Source: Lysobacter enzymogenes
GTDB lineage: Bacteria > Pseudomonadota > Gammaproteobacteria > Xanthomonadales > Xanthomonadaceae
Assembly (NCBI RefSeq): GCF_900106525.1
Contig: NZ_FNOG01000001.1
Span: 917,556 to 981,555 of the forward strand
DNA: 64,000 nucleotides
Direction: 5' to 3'
Within the stretch, counting starts at the first letter, position 1. Every line of letters starts with the position of its first letter. A program made the position numbers and the translations under genes. Positions 1 to 8,576 of the stretch are shown piece after piece. A model generated the notes under the pieces. The model had not been told where the DNA came from. It saw only the letters and a program-made list of their open reading frames with translations, and searched no databases.

Positions 1-459
1 CCAGCGCAGGCGGAACGCCCGGCGCCGCTGCACATCGACGATGCGGCTGCGCAGGATGCTCCAGAACAGCGGCGTCCATTCCTGCGGCGGACGTTCGCGG
101 TAGCCGAGCATCTTCATCATCGCGTCCTGCACCGCGTCCAGCGCGTCCTCGCGGTGGCGCAGGCCGAGTTCGGCGAAGCGGAACGCACGCGTGCCCAGGC
201 CGGCGAGGAACTCCTCCAGGCTGGCCGGCAGCCGCGCCGGGGCCGGGTCGGGCTCCGGCAGCGACGCCAGCGCGTCGTCGCGCGGATCCTCGTCCATGCG
301 CTCGTCCGTGCGCTCGGCCGCGTCGGCGCGCCAGCGCTGCGTCTGCTCGGCCGGCGCATCGGCTTCGCCGGCGGACGGTCGCGCGCGCTCGGGCCGGCGG
401 GCGTCGTAGCGATGCTCCAGCGGGTCGTTCGGCGGCAGCGGGTCGGGTTCGACGCTCAC
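1..459 (-). CDS. ECF-type RNA polymerase sigma factor, N-terminal part (runs off the window)
   Basis: The 153 visible codons start at GTG 459 and stay open to base 1. The first 75 or so residues are a charged, proline-rich tail. From about residue 77 the protein reads LEEFLAGLGTRAFRFAEL, then DALDAVQDAMMKMLGYRERP and WTPLFWSILRSRIVDVQRRR. This is the sigma-70 region 2 pattern (core binding and -10 recognition) of ECF factors, which direct RNA polymerase to special promoters. Region 4 would lie beyond the edge. The start is uncertain because the low-complexity N-terminus has no strong ribosome site. It is transcribed divergently from pntAb. Family assignment is firm; the target regulon cannot be seen. 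Confidence 0.75.
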   Translation of the reverse strand, partial: MSVEPDPLPPNDPLEHRYDARRPERARPSAGEADAPAEQTQRWRADAAERTDERMDEDPRDDALASLPEPDPAPARLPASLEEFLAGLGTRAFRFAELGLRHREDALDAVQDAMMKMLGYRERPPQEWTPLFWSILRSRIVDVQRRRAFRLRW

Positions 460-631
460 GGCCTCCAGGATACGGGCGGCGGGCGGTTGCAGCACGGCGC
501 GGTCCTTCAGCCGGGCGCGGCCGGCCCGCGGGGGCGGCGGCGGAGTCGGAGGGTGTCGGGCATGCGGGGCGGTCCCTGCGCCGGAATGTGCGGCGCTCAT
601 GCAATCCGGGAACGCCCGCGGCCCGGATCGG

Positions 632-669
632 TTGACAACGCTGGCGCTGCATTCACGGCCGGTTATGAT
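632..669 (+). promoter_or_regulatory. possible promoter for pntAb-pntB
   Basis: A perfect TTGACA lies at 632-637 and a TATGAT at 664-669, the only consensus-like hexamers in this divergent gap. Their 26-bp spacing is too long for one sigma-70 promoter, so either hexamer may use another partner. The TATGAT is 29 bp from the chosen ATG. Confidence 0.3.
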
Positions 670-698
670 GGCCCGGACAACGCATGGGGACGAGACGG

Positions 699-1004
699 AT
701 GAGCGACGGGTTCGTGGCGCTGTACATCTTCATGTTGGCCGCGATCGCCGGCCACGTAATCATCTCGCGGGTGCCGGTGATCCTGCACACCCCGCTGATG
801 TCGGGTTCCAACTTCATCCACGGCATCGTGCTGATCGGCGCGATCATCGTCCTCGGCCACGCCGACACCTTGCTGGAAAAAGCCATCGGCTTCGTCGCGG
901 TGCTGCTCGGCGCGGGCAACGCCGCCGGCGGCTACGTGGTGACCGAGCGCATGCTGGAGATGTTCAAGTCCAGCAAAAAGCCCGCCGGCAAGGCGGGCGG
1001 CTGA
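699..1004 (+). CDS. pntAb: NAD(P) transhydrogenase subunit alpha, membrane part (PntA2 type)
   Basis: This 101-residue protein has three or four hydrophobic helices (FVALYIFMLAAIAG, FIHGIVLIGAIIVL, AIGFVAVLLGAGNAAGGYVV) and a short lysine-rich tail. That is the membrane half of the transhydrogenase alpha subunit when alpha is split in two. It helps form the inner-membrane proton channel that couples proton entry to hydride transfer from NADH to NADP. I start at ATG 699 (MSDGFVALY) rather than ATG 684, because it sits directly before the first helix. pntB follows after about 130 bp. The soluble NAD-binding part (PntA1), usually just upstream, is not in the window. Confidence 0.88.
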   Translation: MSDGFVALYIFMLAAIAGHVIISRVPVILHTPLMSGSNFIHGIVLIGAIIVLGHADTLLEKAIGFVAVLLGAGNAAGGYVVTERMLEMFKSSKKPAGKAGG

Positions 1005-1135
1005 ATGCGCCGCTGCTGCGGTACCTCGCGGCGGCCGCAGCCGCCGTCGTCGGCGCGGCCCTGCTCGCCGGTCCTTCCTTTCTCGGCTGGGTCCTGCCCG
1101 TCGGGCAGCTATCGTTCTATGGAGCGCGCGCGCTG

Positions 1136-2569
1136 ATGGACGTTCTTTCCACTGTGGTGAAGTTGAGCTACCTGGTCGCCGCGACCCTGTTCCTGCTGGG
1201 CCTGCAGCGCATGGCCTCGCCGGTGACCGCGCGCAGCGGCATCCGCTGGGCCGGCGCGGGCATGATCATCGCCACGGTGGCGACGTTCTTCCTGCCGGGC
1301 CTGCACAACCTGGGCCTGATCGCGACCGCGGTGCTGCTGGGCACCGCGGCGGCGTGGATCTCGGGCAAGAAGGTCGCCATCACCGACATGCCGCAGATGG
1401 TCGCGCTGTACAACGGCATGGGCGGCGGCTCGGCGGCGGCGATCGGCGCGGTCGAACTGCTGCGGCTGTCCGCGCAGATGCCGTCCGACCCGCTGCAGGC
1501 GCAGCTCGAACGCGGCGTCATCGCGATGCACACGCCGACCGTGGCGCTGGTGCTGGCGGTGGTCGGCGCGGCGATCGGCGCGGTGTCGCTGTCGGGTTCG
1601 GTGATCGCCTGGGCCAAGCTCGACGGGCGCCTGGACAAGCGCGTGGTGTTCCCCGGCCAGCAGGCGTTCAACGCGCTGGTCGCGCTGGCGGTGGTAGCGC
1701 TCGGCATCGCCGCGTTCATGACCCTCAACGTCGGCGTCATCGTCGCCTTCTTCATCGCCGCGCTGGCGCTGGGCGTGCTGATGACCCTGCCGATCGGCGG
1801 CGCCGACATGCCGGTGGTGATTTCGCTGTACAACGCCTTCACTGGCCTTGCGGTGGCGTTCGAAGGCTATGTGCTGGGCAACGAGGCGCTGATCATCGCC
1901 GGCACCATGGTCGGCGCGGCCGGCATGCTGCTCACGCGCCTGATGGCCAAGGCGATGAACCGGCCGATCAGCGGCGTGCTGTTCTCCAACTTCGGCGGCG
2001 GCGGGCAGGCGCAGGAAATCGCCGGCACGCAAAAGCCGATCGAAGCCGGCGACGTCGCGGCGATGATGGCCTTCGCCGAACGCGTGGTGATCGTGCCCGG
2101 CTACGGCCTGGCGGTGGCGCAGGCGCAGCACAAGATCTGGGAGCTGACCCAGAAGCTGACCGAACGCGGGGTCAAGGTGAAGTTCGCGATCCACCCGGTG
2201 GCCGGGCGCATGCCGGGCCACATGAACGTGCTGCTGGCCGAAGCCGGCGTGCCGTACGACCTGATCGCCGACATGGACGACATCAACCCCGAGTTCGCCA
2301 ACACCGACGTGTCGCTGGTGATCGGCGCCAACGACGTGGTCAACCCGGTCGCCAAGACCGACCCGGCCTCGCCGATCTACGGCATGCCGATCCTGGACGT
2401 GATCAATTCCAAGAACACCATCGTGATCAAGCGCGGCAAGGGCACGGGCTTCGCCGGCATCGAAAACGCGCTGTTCTACGCCGACAACACCCGCATGCTG
2501 TACGGCGACGGCGCGGAGATGGCGAGCGCGCTGGTGTCCGAACTCAAGGCGCTCGACGGCGGGCATTGA
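1136..2569 (+). CDS. pntB: NAD(P) transhydrogenase subunit beta
   Basis: The 477 residues begin MDVLSTVVKLSYLVAATLFLLG and carry about nine membrane helices through residue 270. The NADP-binding domain III follows (VVIVPGYGLAVAQAQHKIWEL, then HPVAGRMPGHMNVLLAEA, then DINPEFANTDVSLVIGANDVVNP). Both sequence and length fit PntB. It forms the proton channel with PntAb and makes NADPH. The frame stays open upstream to 599, but the first good start is ATG 1136; the frame between pntAb and here encodes one more hydrophobic stretch without an ATG or GTG. It is co-directional with pntAb and presumably one transcript. Confidence 0.93.
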   Translation: MDVLSTVVKLSYLVAATLFLLGLQRMASPVTARSGIRWAGAGMIIATVATFFLPGLHNLGLIATAVLLGTAAAWISGKKVAITDMPQMVALYNGMGGGSAAAIGAVELLRLSAQMPSDPLQAQLERGVIAMHTPTVALVLAVVGAAIGAVSLSGSVIAWAKLDGRLDKRVVFPGQQAFNALVALAVVALGIAAFMTLNVGVIVAFFIAALALGVLMTLPIGGADMPVVISLYNAFTGLAVAFEGYVLGNEALIIAGTMVGAAGMLLTRLMAKAMNRPISGVLFSNFGGGGQAQEIAGTQKPIEAGDVAAMMAFAERVVIVPGYGLAVAQAQHKIWELTQKLTERGVKVKFAIHPVAGRMPGHMNVLLAEAGVPYDLIADMDDINPEFANTDVSLVIGANDVVNPVAKTDPASPIYGMPILDVINSKNTIVIKRGKGTGFAGIENALFYADNTRMLYGDGAEMASALVSELKALDGGH

Positions 2570-2709
2570 TTCGCCGCGGCCTCGCGCGAGGCGGGCAATG
2601 CGTCCGCGAAGCATGGCTCAGCCAGCGCTAGTCGCTGGCCGGGCCGCAGCCATCGGCCATGCGGTCGCGCGCGATACGTGCGCGCGCCTCGCCGCGATCG
2701 CGCGGCCGC

Positions 2710-3183
2710 TTACTTTTCGCCGCGAATCCGCAAGGTCAGGCCCTTGAGGAAATTGCGCAGCATCTGGTCGCCGCAGGGACGGTAGTTCTTGTGGTCGCTC
2801 TGGCGGAACAGCGCGCTCAGTTCCGGCTTGGAGACCGGGAAACCGGCGTCGGCGAAGGCCTGGTGCATGTCCAGGTCCTTGAGCTCGAAGGCGACGCGCA
2901 GCTTCTTCAGCACCAGGTTGTTGGTGACGCGCGTTTCCAGCGGGCGCGGCGGCATGCTTTCGTCGCGGCCGCGGAAGTGGAACACCAGCCCGTCGAGAAA
3001 ACGCGCGAGCACCGCGTCGTCGCATTGCGCGTAGTCGGCGTCCTCGTCTTTCTTGAGGAAAGCCTGCACCTGGGTTTTTTCCAGCGCGAACGCGGGATCG
3101 GCGAGATGGACGATCTCCACGACCTTGTGGTCGCTCAGATCGAGCATGTAGCGAATGCTGCGCAATACATCGTTGTTGATCAT
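2710..3183 (-). CDS. DUF1456 family protein (YehS-like)
   Basis: The 157 residues contain two related halves of about 70 residues: INNDVLRSIRYMLDLSD...VQAFLKKDEDADYAQCDDAVLARFLDGLVFHFRG and VTNNLVLKKLRVAFELKD...LSALFRQSDHKNYRPCGDQMLRNFLKGLTLRIRG. This duplicated motif (NN-x2-LRK...F-x-R) defines DUF1456, a small cytosolic family of unknown function. The gene converges on pntB. No ribosome site stands out. Identification is firm, function unknown. Confidence 0.88.
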   Translation of the reverse strand: MINNDVLRSIRYMLDLSDHKVVEIVHLADPAFALEKTQVQAFLKKDEDADYAQCDDAVLARFLDGLVFHFRGRDESMPPRPLETRVTNNLVLKKLRVAFELKDLDMHQAFADAGFPVSKPELSALFRQSDHKNYRPCGDQMLRNFLKGLTLRIRGEK

Positions 3184-3414
3184 GGTCGGTCCTGCCGTTG
3201 GAGCCGCGCGGCCGCGCGCTGGAGCAGGGCGGGCCGGTGCGTTGCGAATGCCGTCCCGGCGCCCAGCTGAGCCGCCGGACGGGAATCGGGAGTGGTGTGA
3301 GCGCGGATTCTCGCATGCCGGGCGCGTCCGGCTGGGCGGTACGGCTCGATGGCGGGCTCGGCGGCGGCCGGGTCCGCGCCGGCAGGGGGCGGACCCGGCC
3401 GGGACGGGCCGTGG

Positions 3415-4032
3415 TCAGGAGTTCGGCGCGCCGTCCTCGTCGCGGTTCTGCCATTGGCTGAAGACGTGGCCGTGCTGCGCGCGGCTGGCGTGGCAGGCCG
3501 CGCAGCCGTCGCGGTCGGCGGGTGTGAGGCGGTCGCTGCGTTGCCCGGCGGCGAATTCGGCGTAGCCCCAGCCGCCGGTGGCGGCGAAGCGGCGGCTGTC
3601 CTTGACCATCACGTCGATGTGCCGGCGCGGGCCCTGGTCGATCAGGCCGTCGCCGCTGTCGCGGGTTTCGAACAGGTCGTAGACCAGCACCGCGCCGTCG
3701 GCGTAGCGGCCGTCGCGGTTGCCTTCCAGCGCGGCGGGGTTGGCGTAGATGTGGTGCAGGCCGCCGAAGCGCGCGAATGCGGGATGGCCGGCGGCGATGA
3801 GGCCGCTCTTGAGGTGGGTCCAGCGCGGGTAGCCGCTCGGGTAGGCCACGGCGGGGGCGACGTTTTCGCTCTCGTGGCCCGGCTGTGCGGTGGGCTTGTC
3901 GGCGGCGCGGGCGAAGCCGTGCAGGACCAGGGCGGCGGCCAGGGTCGCGGCGAGCGCGGCCGCCGCGGTGCGGCCCGGGCCGAAGCTCGCGAGCGCGGCG
4001 CGCAGGCCGCGCCCGCTGCGTGCGCGGCGCAT
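3415..4032 (-). CDS. secreted cytochrome P460 family protein
   Basis: The 205-residue protein has an N-terminal hydrophobic signal (about 20-43, ending FARAAD). A P460 domain follows, with VMVKDSRRFAATGGWGYAEF (143-160), whose Lys144 matches the heme-crosslinking lysine of P460. A C-terminal heme c motif C177-A-A-C180-H181 is present. Known P460 proteins are periplasmic hemoproteins that oxidise hydroxylamine or act on nitric oxide; the substrate here is not known. The start ATG (4030-4032) overlaps the stop of the upstream membrane protein gene by one base, so the two are probably translated together. Confidence 0.85.
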   Translation of the reverse strand: MRRARSGRGLRAALASFGPGRTAAAALAATLAAALVLHGFARAADKPTAQPGHESENVAPAVAYPSGYPRWTHLKSGLIAAGHPAFARFGGLHHIYANPAALEGNRDGRYADGAVLVYDLFETRDSGDGLIDQGPRRHIDVMVKDSRRFAATGGWGYAEFAAGQRSDRLTPADRDGCAACHASRAQHGHVFSQWQNRDEDGAPNS

Positions 4033-4526
4033 CAGCGCAGCCCCGTGCGGTTGCCGCCGAGCGCGCGGTTCACCGCCCAGGCGATCGGCCAGGCCACGAA
4101 CACGACATGGACGGCGATGCTCAGCGCGATCCACACCGGGTCCGGCGGCAGGCCCTTCATGCCGGCGCGCGAGAGCGGGACGACGATGAAGTTCATCGCC
4201 ACGAACAGCCACAGGCCGTACAAGGTCGCCGCCAGCCACGGACGCCGGCGCATCCACGCCAGACGGCTGGCGCCGATCGCGTAGGCCGCGGCCATCAGCA
4301 CGGCGATGAAATAGTGCAGGAACAGGCCCAGCGCGGCGGTGCCGGCGCCGCCGGCCAGCGCGGCCTCGCGGCCGATCAGGCCGGAGGCGACGCTGTGCAG
4401 CACGCGCGTGGCCGCGACGCCTTTGGTGATGCCCCAATAGCTGATGGCGTAGCCGATATCGAGGGTGGCGGCGATCAGCCCGCCGGCGAGGGTCCACAGC
4501 GGCAGGGAGCGGGCGGCGACGGTCAT
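4032..4526 (-). CDS. four-helix inner-membrane protein of unknown function
   Basis: The 164 residues hold about four membrane helices: LWTLAGGLIAATLDIGYAISYWG (10-32), a segment near 62-85 around LGLFLHYFIAVLMAAAYAIG, WLAATLYGLWLFVAMNFIVV (98-117) and VWIALSIAVHVVFVAWPIAW (130-150). It looks like small YagU/DUF1440-like membrane proteins, but I cannot fix the family. I start at ATG 4526 (MTVAARSL); an upstream ATG at 4601 would add 25 unlikely residues. It is joined to the cytochrome P460 gene by a one-base overlap, which suggests a shared role. Confidence 0.75.
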   Translation of the reverse strand: MTVAARSLPLWTLAGGLIAATLDIGYAISYWGITKGVAATRVLHSVASGLIGREAALAGGAGTAALGLFLHYFIAVLMAAAYAIGASRLAWMRRRPWLAATLYGLWLFVAMNFIVVPLSRAGMKGLPPDPVWIALSIAVHVVFVAWPIAWAVNRALGGNRTGLR

Positions 4527-4659
4527 GGCGGACTCGCGATGGATGGGCGGTGGATGGGCATTGGAATGGCGACGGGTAGCTCGGCGATGCGAGGGCGCCA
4601 CGGCGCAACGAGGGCGATACGTCGGTGCGGTGCGGCCGGATGCGGAACGGCCGCGGCGT

Positions 4660-5547
4660 TCAAGCCGCGCGGCCGCGCGCGGCTTCGGCGCGCCGCGCCT
4701 GAGTCGCGGTGACGCCGAAGGAGTTCTTGAACGCGCGGCAGAACGCGCTCTGGCTTTCGAAGCCGAGCGCCTCGGTGATCTCGCACACCGGCATGCGGGT
4801 GTCGCGGACCATGCGCCAGGCGCGGTCCGAGCGCAGCCGTGCGGCGTATTCGCTCGGGGTTTCGTCGAACACCTCGCGGTAGATCCGGATCAGGTGGCAG
4901 GGCGAGTAGTTGGCGCTGCGCGCGAGCCGGCCCAGGTCCAGGCGCACCTCGGGATGGCGGCGGATCAGGTGCTGCACGCGCAGCAGCCGCAGCAGGGTCT
5001 GCTGGCGCCGACGCAGGGTGCGGCCGCTGCAGCGCGGCAGGCGTTCGAGCAGCTCGCGCTGTTCCTCGCGCAGCAGCGCGCCGAGGGTGCGCAGCAGGGC
5101 CGGGCCGTTGGCGCTGAGCGGCTCGGCGCGGCCGTCGAGCCGGCCCAGCCGCACCAGCAGGCGGCGGGCATCGCGCGGCGCCGCGCCTTCCCACGGGAAC
5201 AGGTCGCTGCCCTGCGGTTGCGCCGCCTCGTCGTCCAGGTGCGGCTTCCACGCCGACTCCGGGCCGCACAGGCACAGCCACCAGCACGGGCCGCGCGCGC
5301 TGCTGCGCACCCGGCTGTCGCGCCAGACCTGGAGGTGGCCGGGGGCGAGGTCCCAGGCGCTGTCGGCGGCCTCCAGCCGCAGCGGGCCGCGCAGCGGCAG
5401 CCACAACGACAGCCAGTTCGGCGGCAGGTCGAGCTGGACGGCGCGGCCGCTGGCGCGGACCAGGTGCAGGCCGGCGCCGGCCGCGGCCGGCAGCGCGCCC
5501 AGGTCCAGGCGTTCGGCGAAATGGATACGGTGGTGTTGCACGCTCAT
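4660..5547 (-). CDS. AraC family transcriptional regulator
   Basis: The 295-residue protein has an N-terminal sensing part with a beta-rich cupin-like look (LPPNWLSLWLPLRG, LQVWRDSRVRSSARGPCWWL). The C-terminal double helix-turn-helix (about 195-285) reads RLDLGRLARSANYSPCHLIRIYREVFDETPSEY, then VCEITEALGFESQSAFCRAFKNSFGVTATQARR. That is the AraC/XylS DNA-binding signature. It is divergent from the MocR-type regulator at 5849. Effector and targets are unknown; the neighbouring P460 pair is one candidate. Confidence 0.9.
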   Translation of the reverse strand: MSVQHHRIHFAERLDLGALPAAAGAGLHLVRASGRAVQLDLPPNWLSLWLPLRGPLRLEAADSAWDLAPGHLQVWRDSRVRSSARGPCWWLCLCGPESAWKPHLDDEAAQPQGSDLFPWEGAAPRDARRLLVRLGRLDGRAEPLSANGPALLRTLGALLREEQRELLERLPRCSGRTLRRRQQTLLRLLRVQHLIRRHPEVRLDLGRLARSANYSPCHLIRIYREVFDETPSEYAARLRSDRAWRMVRDTRMPVCEITEALGFESQSAFCRAFKNSFGVTATQARRAEAARGRAA

Positions 5548-5848
5548 GAGGGCCTCAGCGGCGTCCAGGCTTGCGGTTGGCTCCTAAGCTAGCCAGCTGC
5601 GGCCGTCATCTGGAGGGCCAATAAGGCGAGCAGCGATGGAGCCAATCCGTCGCCGCGGGCGCGCCGCCGTCGATTCGGGCACCCACGCCGCCGCCGCCGA
5701 CCCGCCGCGATTGCGCCGGCCTCGCGCAGTCGATGTGCCGGGACCGGCAAACCGGGCGCGGCCCCGCTGCGGTGCCTCGCCAGTCGCGGATCGGCTTGGC
5801 ACACTCGCCCTGGAACGGCCCGCGACGGGGCCAATCGGGAGTCCGCCC
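5548..5848. other. divergent intergenic region between the AraC and MocR regulator genes
   Basis: This 301-bp gap must hold both divergent promoters. I see no clear sigma-70 hexamers or dyad. Short open frames cross it but have no ribosome sites. Confidence 0.5.
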
Positions 5849-7309
5849 ATGTACCTGCCGCTGGACGGCCGCGGCCCGCTGCACGGCCAATTGGTCCGCT
5901 CGCTCAAGGATGCGGTGCTGGCCGGCCGGCTGCCGGCCGGGATGCGCTTCCCGCCGACCCGGCTGCTGGCGCAGCAGCTGAGCCTGTCGCGCAATACCGT
6001 GCTGGCGGCGTACGAGCAACTGCGCGCGGAAGGCTTCATGCAGGCGCGGGTGGGCTCGGGCAGCTTCGTGGTGCTGCCCGGCGCACCGGCGCAGCCGCCC
6101 AGCGAGCCGCCGTCGCGGCTACCGGCGCAGAGCGCCTACGCCCAACGCCTGCGCCGCTATCACGACCACGCCAACATCCCCGGCCGGCGCCTGCCCGGCA
6201 CCGTGCACAGCTTCCAGTACGGCGTGCCGTTCACCAATCCGCTGCTGACCTCGGCCTGGGCGCGCGCGCTGTCGCACGCGGCCGCCTACACCCCGCCGAA
6301 CTACCCGACTTCGCAGGGCCTGCCGGCCTTGCGCGCGGCGGTCTGCGATTACCTGTCGCTGCGCCGCGGCGTGCGCGCCGTGCCCGAGGACGTGGTGATC
6401 GTCGCCGGCACCCAGCAGGCGATCGCGCTGACCGCGCGGGTGCTGCTCGACGAAGGCGACGAGGCGGCGATCGAAGACCCGCATTACTTCGCCGTGCGCG
6501 AATCGCTGCAGATCCACGGCGCGCGGCTGCGGCCGATCCCGGTCGACGGCGAGGGCCTGCGCACCGACCTGCTGCCCGAGCGCCCGCCGCGGCTGATCTG
6601 CACCACGCCCTCGCACCAGTTCCCGACCGGCGCGCTGATGTCGCTGCCGCGCCGGCGCGCGCTGCTGGACTACGCGCGCCGCCACGAGTGCTGGATCTTC
6701 GAGGACGACTACGACGGCGAATTCCGCTTCGACGCGCAGCCGCACGCGGCGCTGTACGGGCTCGACGACGCGCGCCGCACGATCTACGTCGGCACCTTCT
6801 CCAAGGTGCTGTTCCCGTCGCTGCGGATGGGCTACATGGTGGTGCCGCCGGGGCTGCGCGAGGACTTCGTCTCGGCCAAATGGGCCGACGACTTCGGCTC
6901 GCCCGGGATCGAGCAGGCCGCGCTGGCCCAGTTCCTCGCCGACGGCGGCTTCGAGCGGCACCTGCGCCGCACCGCCAAGACCCTGCGCCAGCGCCGCGAC
7001 GCGCTGCTGGCGGCGCTGCGCCGGCTGGCCGGCGACGCGCTGGAGATCCAGGACTCGCGCGCCGGCATGCACCTGCTGGTGTGGCTGCGCGGGCGCAGCC
7101 CGGCCGAGGGAGAGGCCTTCCTCGCCCACGCCCAGGCGCGCGGGCTGGGGCTGTACTCGGTGGCGCCGTGCTACATCGACCCGCCGCAGCGCGCCGGCCT
7201 GCTGTTCGGCTACGGCGCGCTGTCGGTGGCGGAAATCGAAGAGGCGGCGCGGCTGTTCGCCGCCTGCCTGCACGAGACCGGCTTGGCCGCCGCGCCCGCG
7301 GCCGCCTGA
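5849..7309 (+). CDS. MocR/PdxR-type GntR regulator with aminotransferase domain
   Basis: The 486-residue protein opens with a GntR winged helix (about 8-75; RSLKDAVLAGRLPAGMRFPP, LAQQLSLSRNTVLAAYEQLR). After a linker comes a fold type I aminotransferase domain with EDDYDGEFR (285-293) and the PLP lysine K319 in TFSKVLFPSLRMGY. This is the MocR architecture, in which PLP or an amino compound tunes DNA binding. I start at ATG 5849 because the winged helix begins there; the frame is open further upstream. A palindromic repeat separates it from the convergent gene at 7457. Confidence 0.92.
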   Translation: MYLPLDGRGPLHGQLVRSLKDAVLAGRLPAGMRFPPTRLLAQQLSLSRNTVLAAYEQLRAEGFMQARVGSGSFVVLPGAPAQPPSEPPSRLPAQSAYAQRLRRYHDHANIPGRRLPGTVHSFQYGVPFTNPLLTSAWARALSHAAAYTPPNYPTSQGLPALRAAVCDYLSLRRGVRAVPEDVVIVAGTQQAIALTARVLLDEGDEAAIEDPHYFAVRESLQIHGARLRPIPVDGEGLRTDLLPERPPRLICTTPSHQFPTGALMSLPRRRALLDYARRHECWIFEDDYDGEFRFDAQPHAALYGLDDARRTIYVGTFSKVLFPSLRMGYMVVPPGLREDFVSAKWADDFGSPGIEQAALAQFLADGGFERHLRRTAKTLRQRRDALLAALRRLAGDALEIQDSRAGMHLLVWLRGRSPAEGEAFLAHAQARGLGLYSVAPCYIDPPQRAGLLFGYGALSVAEIEEAARLFAACLHETGLAAAPAAA

Positions 7310-7330
7310 GCGGACTGGCCTGGGCTACCT

Positions 7331-7427
7331 GTAGGAGCGGCGCGAGCCGCGACCGCGGCAACGCAACTACGCCGCAAGCCTCGCGGTAGCTGCGTTGTCG
7401 CAGTCGCGGCTCGCGCCGCTCCTACAG
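7331..7427. repeat. palindromic intergenic repeat, family A copy 1
   Basis: It begins GTAGGAGCGGCGCGAGCCGC and ends with the inverted form GCGGCTCGCGCCGCTCCTAC, with about 55 bp between. It lies between two convergent genes. Related copies are at 13452-13880 (tandem), 28676, 31359, 41914, 43334, 45684 and 52788. Confidence 0.85.
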
Positions 7428-7456
7428 GGGGATACGCAACCGCGAAGCGGGCGGGT

Positions 7457-7921
7457 TCAGCGCGAAGCCAGCGCCGCAATCACCAGCGCCGCGGCCATGA
7501 ACACCAGATCCAGCCCGGAGCTGGCGAGCTGGAACAAGGTCCAGAACAGGTTCGGGCCGAGCTTGCCGGCCGAGGACAGCAGGTCCAGCCCGAACGGGCC
7601 GCTGAGCTGGCCGGCGACGATGCCCCAGTTGGCGACCGCCAGGATCAGCACGGTCGCCGCGGTGCCGGCGATGGCGCGCGCCCAGCCCGGGCGCCAGCCG
7701 CCCAGGCGCAGCATCCAGGCGATGTCGAGCGCGCCCAGCACCGCCATCCAGCCCAACTGGCGGTCGAAGGCGAGCGCGGCCAGCACCCAGAATGCGGCGA
7801 ATCCGAACGTGCCCAGGCCGATCAACAGCCACGAATACAGGCTCAGGCGGGCGCGCGGGGCGTCCGGGCTCGGACCGGCGGCGCTGCGCGGGGCGGGGCG
7901 GTCGGGCGGGGCGACGGTCAT
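7457..7921 (-). CDS. small four-helix membrane protein of unknown function
   Basis: The 154-residue protein starts MTVAPPDRPAPRS with a proline-rich cytosolic lead of about 25 residues. About four membrane helices follow: LYSWLLIGLGTFGFAAFWVLAA, LGWMAVLGALDIAWML, AIAGTAATVLILAVANWGIV and LDLVFMAAALVIAALA. I start at ATG 7921 rather than 8104, because the longer form would overlap sufT on the other strand. No family recognised. It is divergent from sufT. Confidence 0.65.
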   Translation of the reverse strand: MTVAPPDRPAPRSAAGPSPDAPRARLSLYSWLLIGLGTFGFAAFWVLAALAFDRQLGWMAVLGALDIAWMLRLGGWRPGWARAIAGTAATVLILAVANWGIVAGQLSGPFGLDLLSSAGKLGPNLFWTLFQLASSGLDLVFMAAALVIAALASR

Positions 7922-8024
7922 CGGCGGAACACTGTGGGCGGGGGCAAGCCCTACAGCATAGCCGTCCGCGGCCGGTAGAATGACGGATCTTGTGCCGCGG
8001 CCCGGCACCCCCCATCTTTCCGGC

Positions 8025-8576
8025 ATGTATTCCCGCAGCAGCGAACCCGTCCGTTTCGAGCGCGATTGCGCCGTCGTCATGGTGCCCCAAGGCGAGCAGG
8101 TCACCCTGCCCGCGGGCAGCGTGGGCTATATCACCCAGGCGCTCGGCGGCAGCTACACCGTCTTCGTCGAAGGCAACCTGTTCCGCATCCACGGCCGCGA
8201 CGCCGACGCCATCGGCAAGGAGCCGCCGGAGCCGCTGGAGCTGCCCGAGGGCGCCGACGACGAGGCGGTCGAGCGGCTGGTGTGGCAACAGCTGCGCACC
8301 TGCTTCGACCCGGAGATCCCGATCAACGTGGTCGAGCTGGGCCTGGTGTACGAAGCCGCGGTCAAGCACCGCGACGACGGCCAGCGCACGGTCGAGGTGC
8401 GCATGACCCTGACCGCGCCGGCCTGCGGCATGGGCGACATCCTCGTCGACGACGTGCGCAGCAAGTTGGAAATGATCCCGACCGTGGCCGAGGCCGACGT
8501 CGAGCTGGTGTTCGACCCGCCGTGGAACCGCAACATGATGTCCGAGGCGGCGCGGCTCGAGACCGGGATGCTGTAA
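8025..8576 (+). CDS. sufT: putative Fe-S cluster assembly protein SufT
   Basis: The 183 residues start MYSRSSEPVRFERDCAVVMV, followed by a short beta-rich region (LPAGSVGYITQALGGSYTVF). A MIP18/DUF59 domain runs from about 88 to 165 (RTCFDPEIPINVVELGLVYEA, then TLTAPACGMGDILVDDVRSK). That combination is SufT, an auxiliary factor for iron-sulfur cluster maturation. The T-A-P-A-C motif carries the conserved cysteine. The frame is open from 7980, but MYSRSSEP is the usual N-terminus in this family. No other suf genes are adjacent. Confidence 0.88.
   Translation: MYSRSSEPVRFERDCAVVMVPQGEQVTLPAGSVGYITQALGGSYTVFVEGNLFRIHGRDADAIGKEPPEPLELPEGADDEAVERLVWQQLRTCFDPEIPINVVELGLVYEAAVKHRDDGQRTVEVRMTLTAPACGMGDILVDDVRSKLEMIPTVAEADVELVFDPPWNRNMMSEAARLETGML

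Noticed and set aside
599..1135. Extended N-terminus of PntB (656-codon frame)
   Set aside because: It would overlap pntAb completely and add unrelated sequence; the conserved PntB start is ATG 1136.
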